From positions 4,391,001 through 4,455,000 of the forward strand of contig NZ_CP083950.1 in the NCBI RefSeq assembly GCF_006439395.2: a stretch of DNA of 64,000 nucleotides. Direction: 5' to 3'. Below the pieces are notes generated by a model, which saw only the letters and a program-made list of their open reading frames with translations, was not told the DNA's origin and did no database searches. This document shows positions 17,578-26,400 of the stretch, piece by piece (the first letter of the stretch is position 1; every line of letters starts with the position of its first letter). A program made the position numbers and the translations under genes. The stretch comes from Mesorhizobium sp. B4-1-4. Its GTDB lineage: Bacteria > Pseudomonadota > Alphaproteobacteria > Rhizobiales > Rhizobiaceae.

Positions 17578-18267
17578 TCAATCCTCGCGGATTGCATACC
17601 CCGCACCACGAATGGTGCGGATGACGTCGGGCATGCGGCCGTTATTGACCGCCTTGCGCAACCGGCCGACATGCACGTCCACCGTGCGCTCGTCGATATA
17701 GATCGTCTCCCCCCAGACATTGTCGAGCAGCTGGCTGCGCGAGAACACCCGGCCGGGATGACGCATCATGAATTCGAGCAGGCGGAATTCGGTCGGCCCG
17801 AGCCGGATCTCGCTCTTCTTGCGGTAGACGCGATGTGATTCGCGGTCGAGCACGATGTCGCCCACCTTGAGCACGCTGGACAGCACTTCCGGCTTGGCGC
17901 GGCGCAGCAGCGCCTTGACCCTGGCCATGAATTCCGGTGTCGAGAACGGCTTGACCAGATAATCGTCGGCGCCGGTCGAAAGGCCGCGCACGCGGTCGCT
18001 TTCCTCGCCGCGCGCCGTCAGCATGATGATCGGCAGCCGCTCGGTCTCGGGCCGCATCCTTAGCCGGCGACAGAGTTCGATGCCGGACACAGCCGGCACC
18101 ATCCAGTCGAGCACCAGGAGGTCGGGGACGTTCTCCTGCAGGCGAATCTCCGCCTCGTCGCCGCGCGGGACCACCTCGACCTGGTAGCCTTCCGATTCCA
18201 GATTGTAGCGGAGGAGCACGCCGAGTGGCTCCTCATCCTCCACCACCATGATGCGTGGCGCGATCAT
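17578..18267 (-). CDS. phoB: Phosphate regulon response regulator PhoB
   Basis: 229 residues. Receiver domain (IMVVEDEEPL; phosphoacceptor Asp in LLVLDWMVP; Lys in LVKPFS) and an OmpR-type winged-helix DNA-binding domain (LGPTEFRLLEFMMRHPGRVFSRSQLLDNVWG, IDERTVDVHVGRLRKAV). It activates genes with Pho boxes such as pstS here. The start at 18267 follows AGAGGTGACC. It is last in pstSCAB-phoU-phoB, 115 bp after phoU; that gap holds a dispersed palindrome. The partner kinase PhoR is not in the window. Confidence 0.95.
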   Translation of the reverse strand: MIAPRIMVVEDEEPLGVLLRYNLESEGYQVEVVPRGDEAEIRLQENVPDLLVLDWMVPAVSGIELCRRLRMRPETERLPIIMLTARGEESDRVRGLSTGADDYLVKPFSTPEFMARVKALLRRAKPEVLSSVLKVGDIVLDRESHRVYRKKSEIRLGPTEFRLLEFMMRHPGRVFSRSQLLDNVWGETIYIDERTVDVHVGRLRKAVNNGRMPDVIRTIRGAGYAIRED

Positions 18268-18285
18268 CGACTGGTCACCTCTAAG

Positions 18286-18378
18286 GCAATTCCAGGAAAA
18301 GTGTGAAGCGGTTTTCCGTCCGGAATTGCATGGAAACAAGAGAGAGAGCGGTTTTCCGTAAAACGGTGAACCGCTCTG
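18286..18378. repeat. Dispersed palindromic element, copy 2 (phoU-phoB gap)
   Basis: GCAATTCCAGGAAAA to CCGGAATTGC (18286-18329), then a second hairpin AGAGCGGTTT / AAAC-GGTGAACCGCTCT up to 18378. It fills nearly all of the phoU-phoB spacer. Confidence 0.78.
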
Positions 18379-18382
18379 ACGA

Positions 18383-19090
18383 TCAAGCCGCCGGCGCCGA
18401 CATCGCCGTTTCGTCCTGCTTCGGACGATTCGCGGGCAACTGCGTACCGGTCAGCACATAGTAGGCATTCTCGGCGATGTTGGTCACATGGTCGCCGATG
18501 CGCTCGAGATTCTTGGCGCAGAACAACAGATGCGTGCAAGCCGTGATGTTGCGCGGATCCTCCATCATGTAGGTGAGAAGTTCGCGGAACACGGAGGTGT
18601 ATTTGACGTCGATACGTTCGTCATCGGCGCGCAGCTTGGCGAGGGCTTCGGCATCGTGCGCCGCATACTCCTCGATCACGCCCTGCACCTGGATCAGCAC
18701 CAGCTGCGCCATGGCGTCGATGGAATGCGACAGGTCGCGCGGCGTGGTGGACAGGCCGACCGTACCGACGCGCTTGGCGATGTTCTTGGCAAGGTCGCCA
18801 ATGCGTTCGAGGTCGCCGGCCATGCGGATCGACCCGACGACATGCCGCAGATCGTCGGCCATCGGCTGGCGCTTGGCGATCAGCGTGATGGCGCGGTCGT
18901 CGAGTTCGCGCTGGCGCGCGTCCATGATGACGTCGTCGGAGACAACGCGCTGTGCCAGCGCGTTGTCGGAGTTCAGCAGCGCCTTGGTGGCGCCGCCGAC
19001 CATCGAGCTGGCGAGATCGCCCATGTCGCTGATCAGCCTGCTGATCTGTCCGAGATCCTCGTCGAAAGAAGCGACTGTGTGTTCGGCCAT
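18383..19090 (-). CDS. phoU: Phosphate transport regulator PhoU
   Basis: 235 residues, two PhoU helical repeats with the metal-binding E/DxxxD motifs (SDDVIMDARQRELDD and ADDERIDVKYTSVFRELLTYM), and RIGDLAKNIAKR / RIGDHVTNIAENAYY at equivalent places. PhoU couples the PstSCAB transporter to PhoR/PhoB signalling and restrains uptake. It lies 25 bp downstream of pstB in the same operon. Confidence 0.95.
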   Translation of the reverse strand: MAEHTVASFDEDLGQISRLISDMGDLASSMVGGATKALLNSDNALAQRVVSDDVIMDARQRELDDRAITLIAKRQPMADDLRHVVGSIRMAGDLERIGDLAKNIAKRVGTVGLSTTPRDLSHSIDAMAQLVLIQVQGVIEEYAAHDAEALAKLRADDERIDVKYTSVFRELLTYMMEDPRNITACTHLLFCAKNLERIGDHVTNIAENAYYVLTGTQLPANRPKQDETAMSAPAA

Positions 19091-19115
19091 GATCCTGGTC
19101 CTCGTATGCGTGAGA

Positions 19116-19919
19116 TCAGCCGAAGCGGCCGGTGATATAGTCCTGCGTGCGCTTCTCGCGGGGCGATGTGAAGATCTTCTCCGTACGATCGAACTCGACC
19201 AGCTCGCCCAGATACATGAAAGCCGTCTGGCGCGACACGCGCGCCGCCTGCTGCATGTTGTGGGTGACGATGACGATCGTGTAGTCGGCTTGCAGCTCGT
19301 CGATCAATTCCTCGATCTTGGCGGTCGACAGCGGGTCGAGCGCCGATGCCGGCTCGTCGAGCAGGATGACCTCCGGCTTCACCGCCACGGTGCGGGCGAT
19401 GCAAAGACGCTGCTGCTGGCCGCCCGAAAGGCTGAGGCCGCTGGCGTTGAGCTTGTCCTTGACCTCGGTCCACAGAGCCGCGCGCTTCAGCGCCTGCTCG
19501 ACACGGCCGTCCATCTCGGCCTTGCTGATCTTCTCATAGAGCCTGACGCCGAACGCGATGTTTTCATAGATCGACATCGGAAACGGCGTCGGCTTCTGGA
19601 ACACCATGCCGATCTTGGTGCGCAGCAGGTTGAGGTCCTGCGAGCGGTCGAGAATGTTCCGGCCGTCAAGCAGCACCTGACCCTCGGCGCTCTGCCTCGG
19701 GTAGAGCTCGTAGATGCGGTTGAAGACGCGCAGCAGCGTCGACTTCCCGCAGCCCGAAGGGCCGATGAAGGCGGTGACACTGCGCTCGGGCAGCGACAGG
19801 CTGATGTCCTTCAGCGCCTTCGACTGGCCATAGTAGAAATTGAGGTTCTTGACCTCGATCTTGGCCTTTTCCACGGCAGCCTCGGCCACGTTCAAATCGG
19901 TGGACAACATCGGTTTCAT
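19116..19919 (-). CDS. pstB: Phosphate ABC transporter ATP-binding protein PstB
   Basis: 267 residues: Walker A IGPSGCGKST, signature LSGGQQQRLCIAR, Walker B VILLDEPASALDP, H-loop VTHNMQQA. It energises phosphate import. The start at 19919 overlaps the pstA stop by 4 bp, implying translational coupling; longer upstream frames are inside pstA. Confidence 0.95.
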   Translation of the reverse strand: MKPMLSTDLNVAEAAVEKAKIEVKNLNFYYGQSKALKDISLSLPERSVTAFIGPSGCGKSTLLRVFNRIYELYPRQSAEGQVLLDGRNILDRSQDLNLLRTKIGMVFQKPTPFPMSIYENIAFGVRLYEKISKAEMDGRVEQALKRAALWTEVKDKLNASGLSLSGGQQQRLCIARTVAVKPEVILLDEPASALDPLSTAKIEELIDELQADYTIVIVTHNMQQAARVSRQTAFMYLGELVEFDRTEKIFTSPREKRTQDYITGRFG

Positions 19920-20767
19920 CTGTCCTCTCTGCGTCCGGTAAGGCTGCGGGCGAAGATGCTCAGCCCGAGAACCGTTAGGGTGATTATAAGTGCGCCGGTC
20001 CACGCCAGCTGCTGCCATTCCTCGTAAGGGCTGAGAGCGAACTGGAAAATGGTGACAGGCAGGCTGGCCATCGGCGCGTTGAGATTGCTTGACCAGAACT
20101 GGTTGTTGAGCGCGGTGAAGAGCAGCGGCGCCGTCTCGCCGGAGATGCGGGCGATGGCCAGCAATATGCCGGTGACGATGCCGGAGAGTGCCGCACGATA
20201 GGCGACAGAGCGGATGACCACCCAGCGCGGTGCGCCGATCGCGGTGCCTGCCTCGCGCAAGGCGTTCGGCACCAGGTTGAGCATGTCCTCTGTGGTGCGC
20301 ACCACGACCGGGATGACCAGGATGGCCAGCGCGACGGCGCCGGCGATGGCGGAGAAGTGCCCCATCGGCCGCACCAGCAATTCATAGACGAACAGGCCGA
20401 TAACGATCGACGGCGCCGACAGCAGGATGTCGTTGATGAAACGCACCACCGTGGTCAGCTTCGAGAAGCGTCCGTATTCGGCCATGTAAGTACCGGCCAG
20501 CACACCGATCGGCGTGCCGACGATGACGCCGATGACGGTCATCACGACGCTGCCATAGATGGCGTTGAGCAGGCCGCCGGCATCGCCGGGCGGTGGCGTC
20601 ATCTCGGTGAAGACCGCCAGCGAAACGCCGGACAGGCCCTTGTAGACCAGGGCGCCGAGGATCAGCGCCAGCCAGGCAAGGCCGATGCCGGCGGCGACGA
20701 CGCAGAGCGCCATCATCACGCCGTTCCTTCTCTTGCGTCTGTTGTGGAGTGCCAGGGACGTCGACAT
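19916..20767 (-). CDS. pstA: Phosphate ABC transporter permease PstA
   Basis: 283 residues with six predicted membrane helices and the permease coupling motif VPNALREAGTAIGAPRWVVI (EAA loop). Forms the channel with PstC. It lies 3 bp after pstC and overlaps pstB by 4 bp. Confidence 0.94.
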   Translation of the reverse strand: MSTSLALHNRRKRRNGVMMALCVVAAGIGLAWLALILGALVYKGLSGVSLAVFTEMTPPPGDAGGLLNAIYGSVVMTVIGVIVGTPIGVLAGTYMAEYGRFSKLTTVVRFINDILLSAPSIVIGLFVYELLVRPMGHFSAIAGAVALAILVIPVVVRTTEDMLNLVPNALREAGTAIGAPRWVVIRSVAYRAALSGIVTGILLAIARISGETAPLLFTALNNQFWSSNLNAPMASLPVTIFQFALSPYEEWQQLAWTGALIITLTVLGLSIFARSLTGRREDR

Positions 20768-20770
20768 TGG

Positions 20771-21760
20771 TCAGGCTCCCGTGCGGGCGTCGATGCGCAT
20801 CAGCATATAGCGTGCGATGGCAAGGATAATGAAGGTGATGACGAAGAGGATCAGGCCGAGCGCCACCAGTGAAGAGGTGTAGAGTTGGCCGTCGGCTTCG
20901 GTGAATTCGTTGGCGATCGTCGCGGAGATCGTCGTCGCCGGCGCGAACAGCGAGGCGCTGATACGATGCGCGTTGCCGATGACGAAGGTCACCGCCATGG
21001 TTTCGCCGAGCGCGCGGCCGAGGCCGAGCATAACGCCGCCCATAATGCCGACACGGGTGTAGGGAATGACCACGCGCCGCGTGACTTCCCAGGTTGTGCA
21101 GCCGATGCCGTAGGCCGATTCCTTCAGCACCGCCGGCACTGTGTCGAACACGTCCTTGGTGATCGAGGTGATGAACGGCAGCACCATGATGGCCAGGATC
21201 AGCGACGACGTCAGTAGGCCGATGCCATAGGGCGGGCCGGCGAACAGGCTGGAGAGCCCGGGCACGTTGTGAAAGATGTCGATGATGAAAGGCTGTATCG
21301 TCGTCTGCAGGAACGGTGCGAACACGAACAGGCCCCAGATGCCGTAGATGATCGAAGGGATGCCGGCCAGAAGCTCGACGGCGATGCCGATCGGGCGCCG
21401 CAGCGGCCGCGGGCAAAGTTCGGTAAGAAAGACGGCGATGCCGATGCCGATGGGAACGGCGATCAGAATTGCGATGGCTGACGTGACGATGGTGCCGTAG
21501 ATCGGCGACAGGGCGCCGAAATTCTCGGTGACCGGGTTCCATGCCTCGGTCGTCAGGAAGGAAAAGCCGAACTTAGACAGGGCTTCCCATGAGCCGGCAA
21601 ACAACGAGATGGCGACGCCGCTGAGGATGAGCAGGACGAGGACGGCAGAAGAGCGTGTAGCCTCCCGAAACACCATGTCCGTGAAGGCGAAGCGCCGCAC
21701 TGTCGCATCCCTGGACCGCATGACGCTCGATAACGGCGTAGCTTCTGAAACGGTGGTCAT
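20771..21760 (-). CDS. pstC: Phosphate ABC transporter permease PstC
   Basis: 329 residues, six membrane helices after a polar N-terminus, with the EAA-type loop VLKESAYGIGCTTWEVTRRVV and the helix ALGETMAVTFVIGN. Partner of PstA. A strong stem-loop separates it from pstS, so it is probably made in smaller amounts than the binding protein. Confidence 0.94.
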   Translation of the reverse strand: MTTVSEATPLSSVMRSRDATVRRFAFTDMVFREATRSSAVLVLLILSGVAISLFAGSWEALSKFGFSFLTTEAWNPVTENFGALSPIYGTIVTSAIAILIAVPIGIGIAVFLTELCPRPLRRPIGIAVELLAGIPSIIYGIWGLFVFAPFLQTTIQPFIIDIFHNVPGLSSLFAGPPYGIGLLTSSLILAIMVLPFITSITKDVFDTVPAVLKESAYGIGCTTWEVTRRVVIPYTRVGIMGGVMLGLGRALGETMAVTFVIGNAHRISASLFAPATTISATIANEFTEADGQLYTSSLVALGLILFVITFIILAIARYMLMRIDARTGA

Positions 21761-21785
21761 CTAGCCCCTCGTATTCGAAAGAAAT

Positions 21786-21810
21786 GGGAGGACGCCAAAG
21801 GCGTCCTCCC
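21786..21810 (-). terminator. Stem-loop between pstS and pstC (attenuator or mRNA stabiliser)
   Basis: Perfect 11-bp stem GGGAGGACGCC / GGCGTCCTCCC around AAA, 14 bp after the pstS stop. No long T-tract on the minus strand follows, so partial termination or protection of the pstS 3' end is more likely than full termination. Confidence 0.65.
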
Positions 21811-21824
21811 TTCGACAAAGAGAG

Positions 21825-22883
21825 TTACTTGGCGGCGTAGAGCGACTTGCCGTCGCTGCCGACGATGTCCTTGCTCCACATTTCCTCGACGCTCTTGACG
21901 ACCTTGTCCGGCATCGGAACGTAGTCCAGTTCACCCGCCATCTTGTCGCCCTTCGCATAGGACCAGGCAAAGAACTTGAGCGCTTCGCTGGTCGCCGCGG
22001 CGTCATCGGGCTTCTTGTACAGCAGGATCCAGGTCGCGGACGTCATCGGCCAGGACTCGGCGCCCGGCTGGTTGGCGAGAATGACGCCATAACCCGGCTG
22101 TGAGTTCCAGTCGGCATTGGCCGCCGCGGCCGAGAACGCCTTCGCGGTCGGCTCGATCTTCTTGCCGTCCTTGTTGATCATGTCGGTGTAAGTCAGCTTG
22201 TTCTGCTTGGCATATGCGTATTCGACATAGCCGATGGCGCCGCCGGTCTGCGACACGTTGTTGGCAACGCCTTCATTGCCCTTGGCGCCGATACCCACCG
22301 GCCACTCGAGCGCGCTGTTGACGCCAACCTTCGACTTCCAGTCGGCGTTCACGTCGGCGAGATAGTAGCTGAAGTTGAACGTGGTGCCCGAGCCGTCCGA
22401 ACGGTGGACAACGGCAATCGCCTGGTCTGGCAGCTTGGCCTTGGGATTGAGCTTCTTGATCGCCTCGTCGTTCCAGTTGGTGATCTTGCCGAGGAAGATA
22501 TCGGCCAGCGTCGTGCCGTCGAGAACGAGTTCGCCCGGCTTGATGCCTTTGAGATTGACGACGGGCACGATGCCACCCATCACCATCGGGAACTGGGCGA
22601 GACCGGTGGAGTTGAGGTCTTCACCCTTCAGCGGCGCGTCGGAAGCGCCGAAAGTAACGGTCTTGGCCTTGATCTGCTTGACGCCGCCGCCGGAACCGAT
22701 CGACTGGTAGTTGAGGCCGATGCCGGTCTCTTTCTTGTAGGCGTCGGCCCACTTCGCGTAGATCGGGTAGGGGAAAGTGGCGCCAGCGCCGGAGATATCA
22801 GCCGCAAACGCTGCGGACATGGTGAAGGTGGACGCCGCAGCCATTGCAATCGCAACGGCCGCCGAGCGGATGAAATGTCTCAT
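21825..22883 (-). CDS. pstS: Phosphate-binding periplasmic protein PstS
   Basis: 352 residues. Signal peptide (MRHFIRSAAVAIAMAAASTFTMSAAFA), then the PstS fold with phosphate-contacting motifs ISGAGATFPYPIY, IGSGGGVKQI, FGASDAPL and VHRSDGSGTTFNF. Delivers phosphate to PstCAB. The start at 22883 follows AGGAGCAGGCC. A Pho box lies 77-105 bp upstream. Confidence 0.95.
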   Translation of the reverse strand: MRHFIRSAAVAIAMAAASTFTMSAAFAADISGAGATFPYPIYAKWADAYKKETGIGLNYQSIGSGGGVKQIKAKTVTFGASDAPLKGEDLNSTGLAQFPMVMGGIVPVVNLKGIKPGELVLDGTTLADIFLGKITNWNDEAIKKLNPKAKLPDQAIAVVHRSDGSGTTFNFSYYLADVNADWKSKVGVNSALEWPVGIGAKGNEGVANNVSQTGGAIGYVEYAYAKQNKLTYTDMINKDGKKIEPTAKAFSAAAANADWNSQPGYGVILANQPGAESWPMTSATWILLYKKPDDAAATSEALKFFAWSYAKGDKMAGELDYVPMPDKVVKSVEEMWSKDIVGSDGKSLYAAK

Positions 22884-22959
22884 GTGGCCTGCTCCTGTTC
22901 GGAAGATGGTCTCTCGGCGCCCTTTTGCCGGCGCCCGCTGAGGCCAATAGCCTTCGATT

Positions 22960-22988
22960 ATAACAGTCGCATGACAGTTTCGTGTCAA
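22960..22988 (-). promoter_or_regulatory. Pho box upstream of pstS
   Basis: The minus strand reads TTGACAC-GAAA-CTGTCAT-GCGA-CTGTTAT: three 7-bp half-sites spaced 11 bp start to start. The last two match the PhoB consensus CTGTCAT-N4-CTGTCAT with two mismatches. Confidence 0.75.
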
Positions 22989-23413
22989 CCGGGTAACGCG
23001 TCGCCGGCGCGGGGAAAGGCGGTAGCTTCGCATGGTTGCGGCCCGGTCCGGGTTTGCCCCGGGAATCAGTGGCTTGAGCCATTGCTGGCTCGAAGCCGGC
23101 GTTGGATTCGCCGGGCCGGCTCGGATGAAGAAAATCCGGACGGGAGCGCGTTGCTCGAGGCCAGAGCGTGTCGTGGCCGGGCCATCGCCGAAAACAGGTC
23201 CGTTGGGGTAGAGTGACGCTGTTTCTTGCCGGCGGTCGCTGCTCCCGCCCGTAACTGAGAAGAGCGGAATTCGATGTTGCCATTGTCCCGGCTAAGCACC
23301 GCCTTTGATATGGTGCGATCGCACCATAGTCTTTGCACGCAGGGGTAGCAGCAAATCCCGACTGATTCCCTCCGGCCCGCCTCTTCGGATTGCTGGAACC
23401 GGCCGACGCGGTG
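22989..23413. other. Intergenic region, 425 bp, no gene seen
   Basis: Long frames here have low-complexity Arg/Ser/Pro composition and no recognisable protein. In many rhizobia phoR occupies the place upstream of pstS; no PhoR motif (H-box, N-box) is found here on either strand. Confidence 0.5.
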
Positions 23414-26400
23414 CTATCCCGCGTTGCGCTGGACCTGTTGGCCGGCGCTAATCCAGCGCTCGACTTTCTCCAGCAGGGCCCTCGGGCTGATCGGCTTGGG
23501 CAGATAATCGTCCATGCCCGCCTCCAGGCATCGTTCGCGATCGCCCTTGAGCGCGTGCGCGGTGACGCCCACGATCGGTACATGCGTGCCGGTTTCCTGT
23601 TCCAGCCGACGGATCGCGGCGGTTGCCTCCAGCCCGCTCATCTCCGGCATCGAGACGTCCATCAGGATCATGCACGGATTGAGCCTGCCGAAGGCGTCGA
23701 GCGCCTTGCGGCCGTTGCCGACAATTTCGAAACCATAGCTGGTCTCGCTGAGAATTTGAGTGAAGACCATCTGGTTCACCTCATTGTCCTCGGCCACGAG
23801 GATATCCAGCCGATGTCCGCCACCGCCGGTGACGGGAGGCCTCGGACGAACCGGCGGCGGCTGCAATTGCGCGCGTTGTTCGGACGGCGCCAGCGGCCGC
23901 CGCTGGGAAGCGCCGAGGCCCTCGCCTGCCGGCGGCTGGGCGTGGCCGTTCGTCGCATGGCGATGGCGCTGGATGGTCCCGACCAGCGTTTCCAGGAGCG
24001 CCGAGGAGCGCGCCGGCTTGATCAGCTGGGCGTCTATGCCGAGATCGCGGTAGCTGGTGTTGGCGAGCGATTGGTCGACCGAGGTCAGCATGATGATCGG
24101 CGTGTCGGCGAGGCCTTCGGTGTTGCGCACGATGCGGGCCATTTCGGCGCCGCTCATCCCGGGCATCTGGTAGTCGAGCACGACACAATCGACGGGCACG
24201 CCATAGGCGGCCGCGGCGATCAGCACCTTCAGCCCCTCGGCGCCGCTTTCGGCCGCGCAGGAATCGAACGTCCATGACGTCATCTGCTCGGTCAGGATGG
24301 CGCGGTTGACGGCATTGTCGTCGACGATCAGCACGCGCGCGCCCGTGACGTCCACCGGCATGATGCGCTGCCCCTGCTGTTGTTCAGCCCTGGGCAGCGT
24401 TACCGTGAACCAGAAAGTCGAGCCCTTGCCCTCGGCGCTCTCGACACCGATTGTGCCGCCCATCAGCTCGACCAGCCGCGAGGTGATGGCAAGGCCGAGC
24501 CCGGTGCCTTCGTGCCGCCTTGTCGAGGACGTGTCGACCTGGCTGAATTTTTCGAACACCTGCTTCAGCTTGTCCTCGGGGATACCGATGCCTGTGTCGG
24601 TGACGGAGATCGTCAACCTGGTTCCAGTCGGGATCCTCTCGCCGGTCACATCGACAAGCACATGGCCTTCGTCGGTGAATTTCACCGCATTGCCGAGCAG
24701 ATTGGTGACGATCTGCCTGATGCGGCCGACATCGCCGATGAACAGGCTTTCGAGCCCCGGCTCGATGCGCACGATGAGCTCGAGATCCTTTTCCTTGGCG
24801 CGTGTCGAAACCAGCGTCGCCACGTCCTCGATCGCCTCGCCAAGGTTGAAGGGCGCCGGGTCCAGCACCAGCTGGCCGGCATCGATCTTGGAGAAATCCA
24901 GGATGTCGTTGATGATCGTCAGAAGCGCGTTGCCCGATTTGACGATGATGTCGGTGAACGTCTTCTGCTTCGCATCGAGATTGGATTTGGCAAGGAGTTC
25001 GGCCATGCCCAGCACACCGTTCATCGGCGTGCGGATCTCGTGGCTCATATTGGCGAGGAATTCCGACTTGGCGCGGTCGGCGAGGACGGCGCGCTGGCGT
25101 GCCTCGCTGAGTTCCGCCTCGCGCTGCTTCAGCTCGGTGATGTCGGTGGTCGAACCGATCAGGTAGAGCGAACCGTCGGAGGCGATCATCGCGCCCTTGC
25201 GCGCGAACTGGTGCCTGACGCTGCCGTCGGCTAACCGCACCGTCTCCTCGATCTCCTGGGTTTCGCCGGTACGCAGCACGGCCAGATCGCCGGCCACGAA
25301 GGCTTCGCCATCCGGCCCGAAGATCTCGACATCGGTCTTGCCGATCGCTTCTTCCTTGCTGAAGCCGGTGAGATCACACCAGCCCTTGTTGACGTAGAAC
25401 TGCCTGAGATCGGAGCGCTTGGCGTAGATCGACACCGGCACATTGTCGATCAGGCTGCGAAACACCTCGTTCTCGCGCATGCTCTCCTCCAGAGCCTGCT
25501 CGCGTGCCTTGACCTCGGTGATGTCGGTGCTGGAACCGACCAGATGCACCGATCCGTCGATGGCCACCAGGCGGCTCTTGCGCGTCATTAACTGCCGCAC
25601 CGTGCCGTCGCGATGGGTGACGGGCTCCTCGACCTCGCGCACGCTGCCGGTCGCCACGACATCGCTGTCGTCATGGCCGTAGCTTTCCGCCGCCTCGGCG
25701 CCGAACAGCTGGCGGTCGGTCCGGCCGATGACGTCTTCCTTGGCCAGGCCTGTAATAGCGCACCAGGCCTTGTTGACGAATTCGATGCTGAGGTCCTGCG
25801 CCTTGATGAAGGCTGCCACCGGCAACTCGTCCATGACGTGCCGGAAGAGATCGATCTGTCGCATCGAGTCGCGCAGCGCCGCCTCGCGGCTCTTGATGCC
25901 TGTGATGTCGACGCGCACGCCGATGAACGTGCTGTCATCGGTGCGCATGTCGTAGACCTGATGCCAGCTGCCGTCGGGATTGACGCGCTCGAACGACGCG
26001 CTGGGCAGGCGGCACCGCGCGAGGACCCCGTCGACCCAACGCTGCGGATCGCTGTCGTAGAGCTTGTCGAGCTCCGGATCGCCGCTCTGCCGGAAATAAC
26101 CGGCGGAATTGCCGGATGCCAACGCTTCCCGGAAGGTGCGGCCGGGTTGCCATACCGTCTCCAGTTCCGGAACCGCATCCTTCATCTTGCGGTTGGCGAA
26201 GACGAAATTGTCATCGCGATCGTAGATGATCACGCCGGCCGGTAGCGATTCGAGCACGCTGGCCAAATGCTTGCGCGCATCCTGCGCCTCGGTCTCACGC
26301 CGCTTCATCTCCGAGATGTCGAAGAGAAAACCGGCGACATAGTCGCGGCCGCTGGGCATGCGGACGCGGTTTTTCCGGACGATGCGCGAGCGGGCGACAC

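Noticed and set aside
22798..23583. Long minus-strand frame in the pstS upstream region, considered as a phoR relic
   Set aside because: No H-box, N-box or other kinase motif on either strand; composition typical of chance frames.
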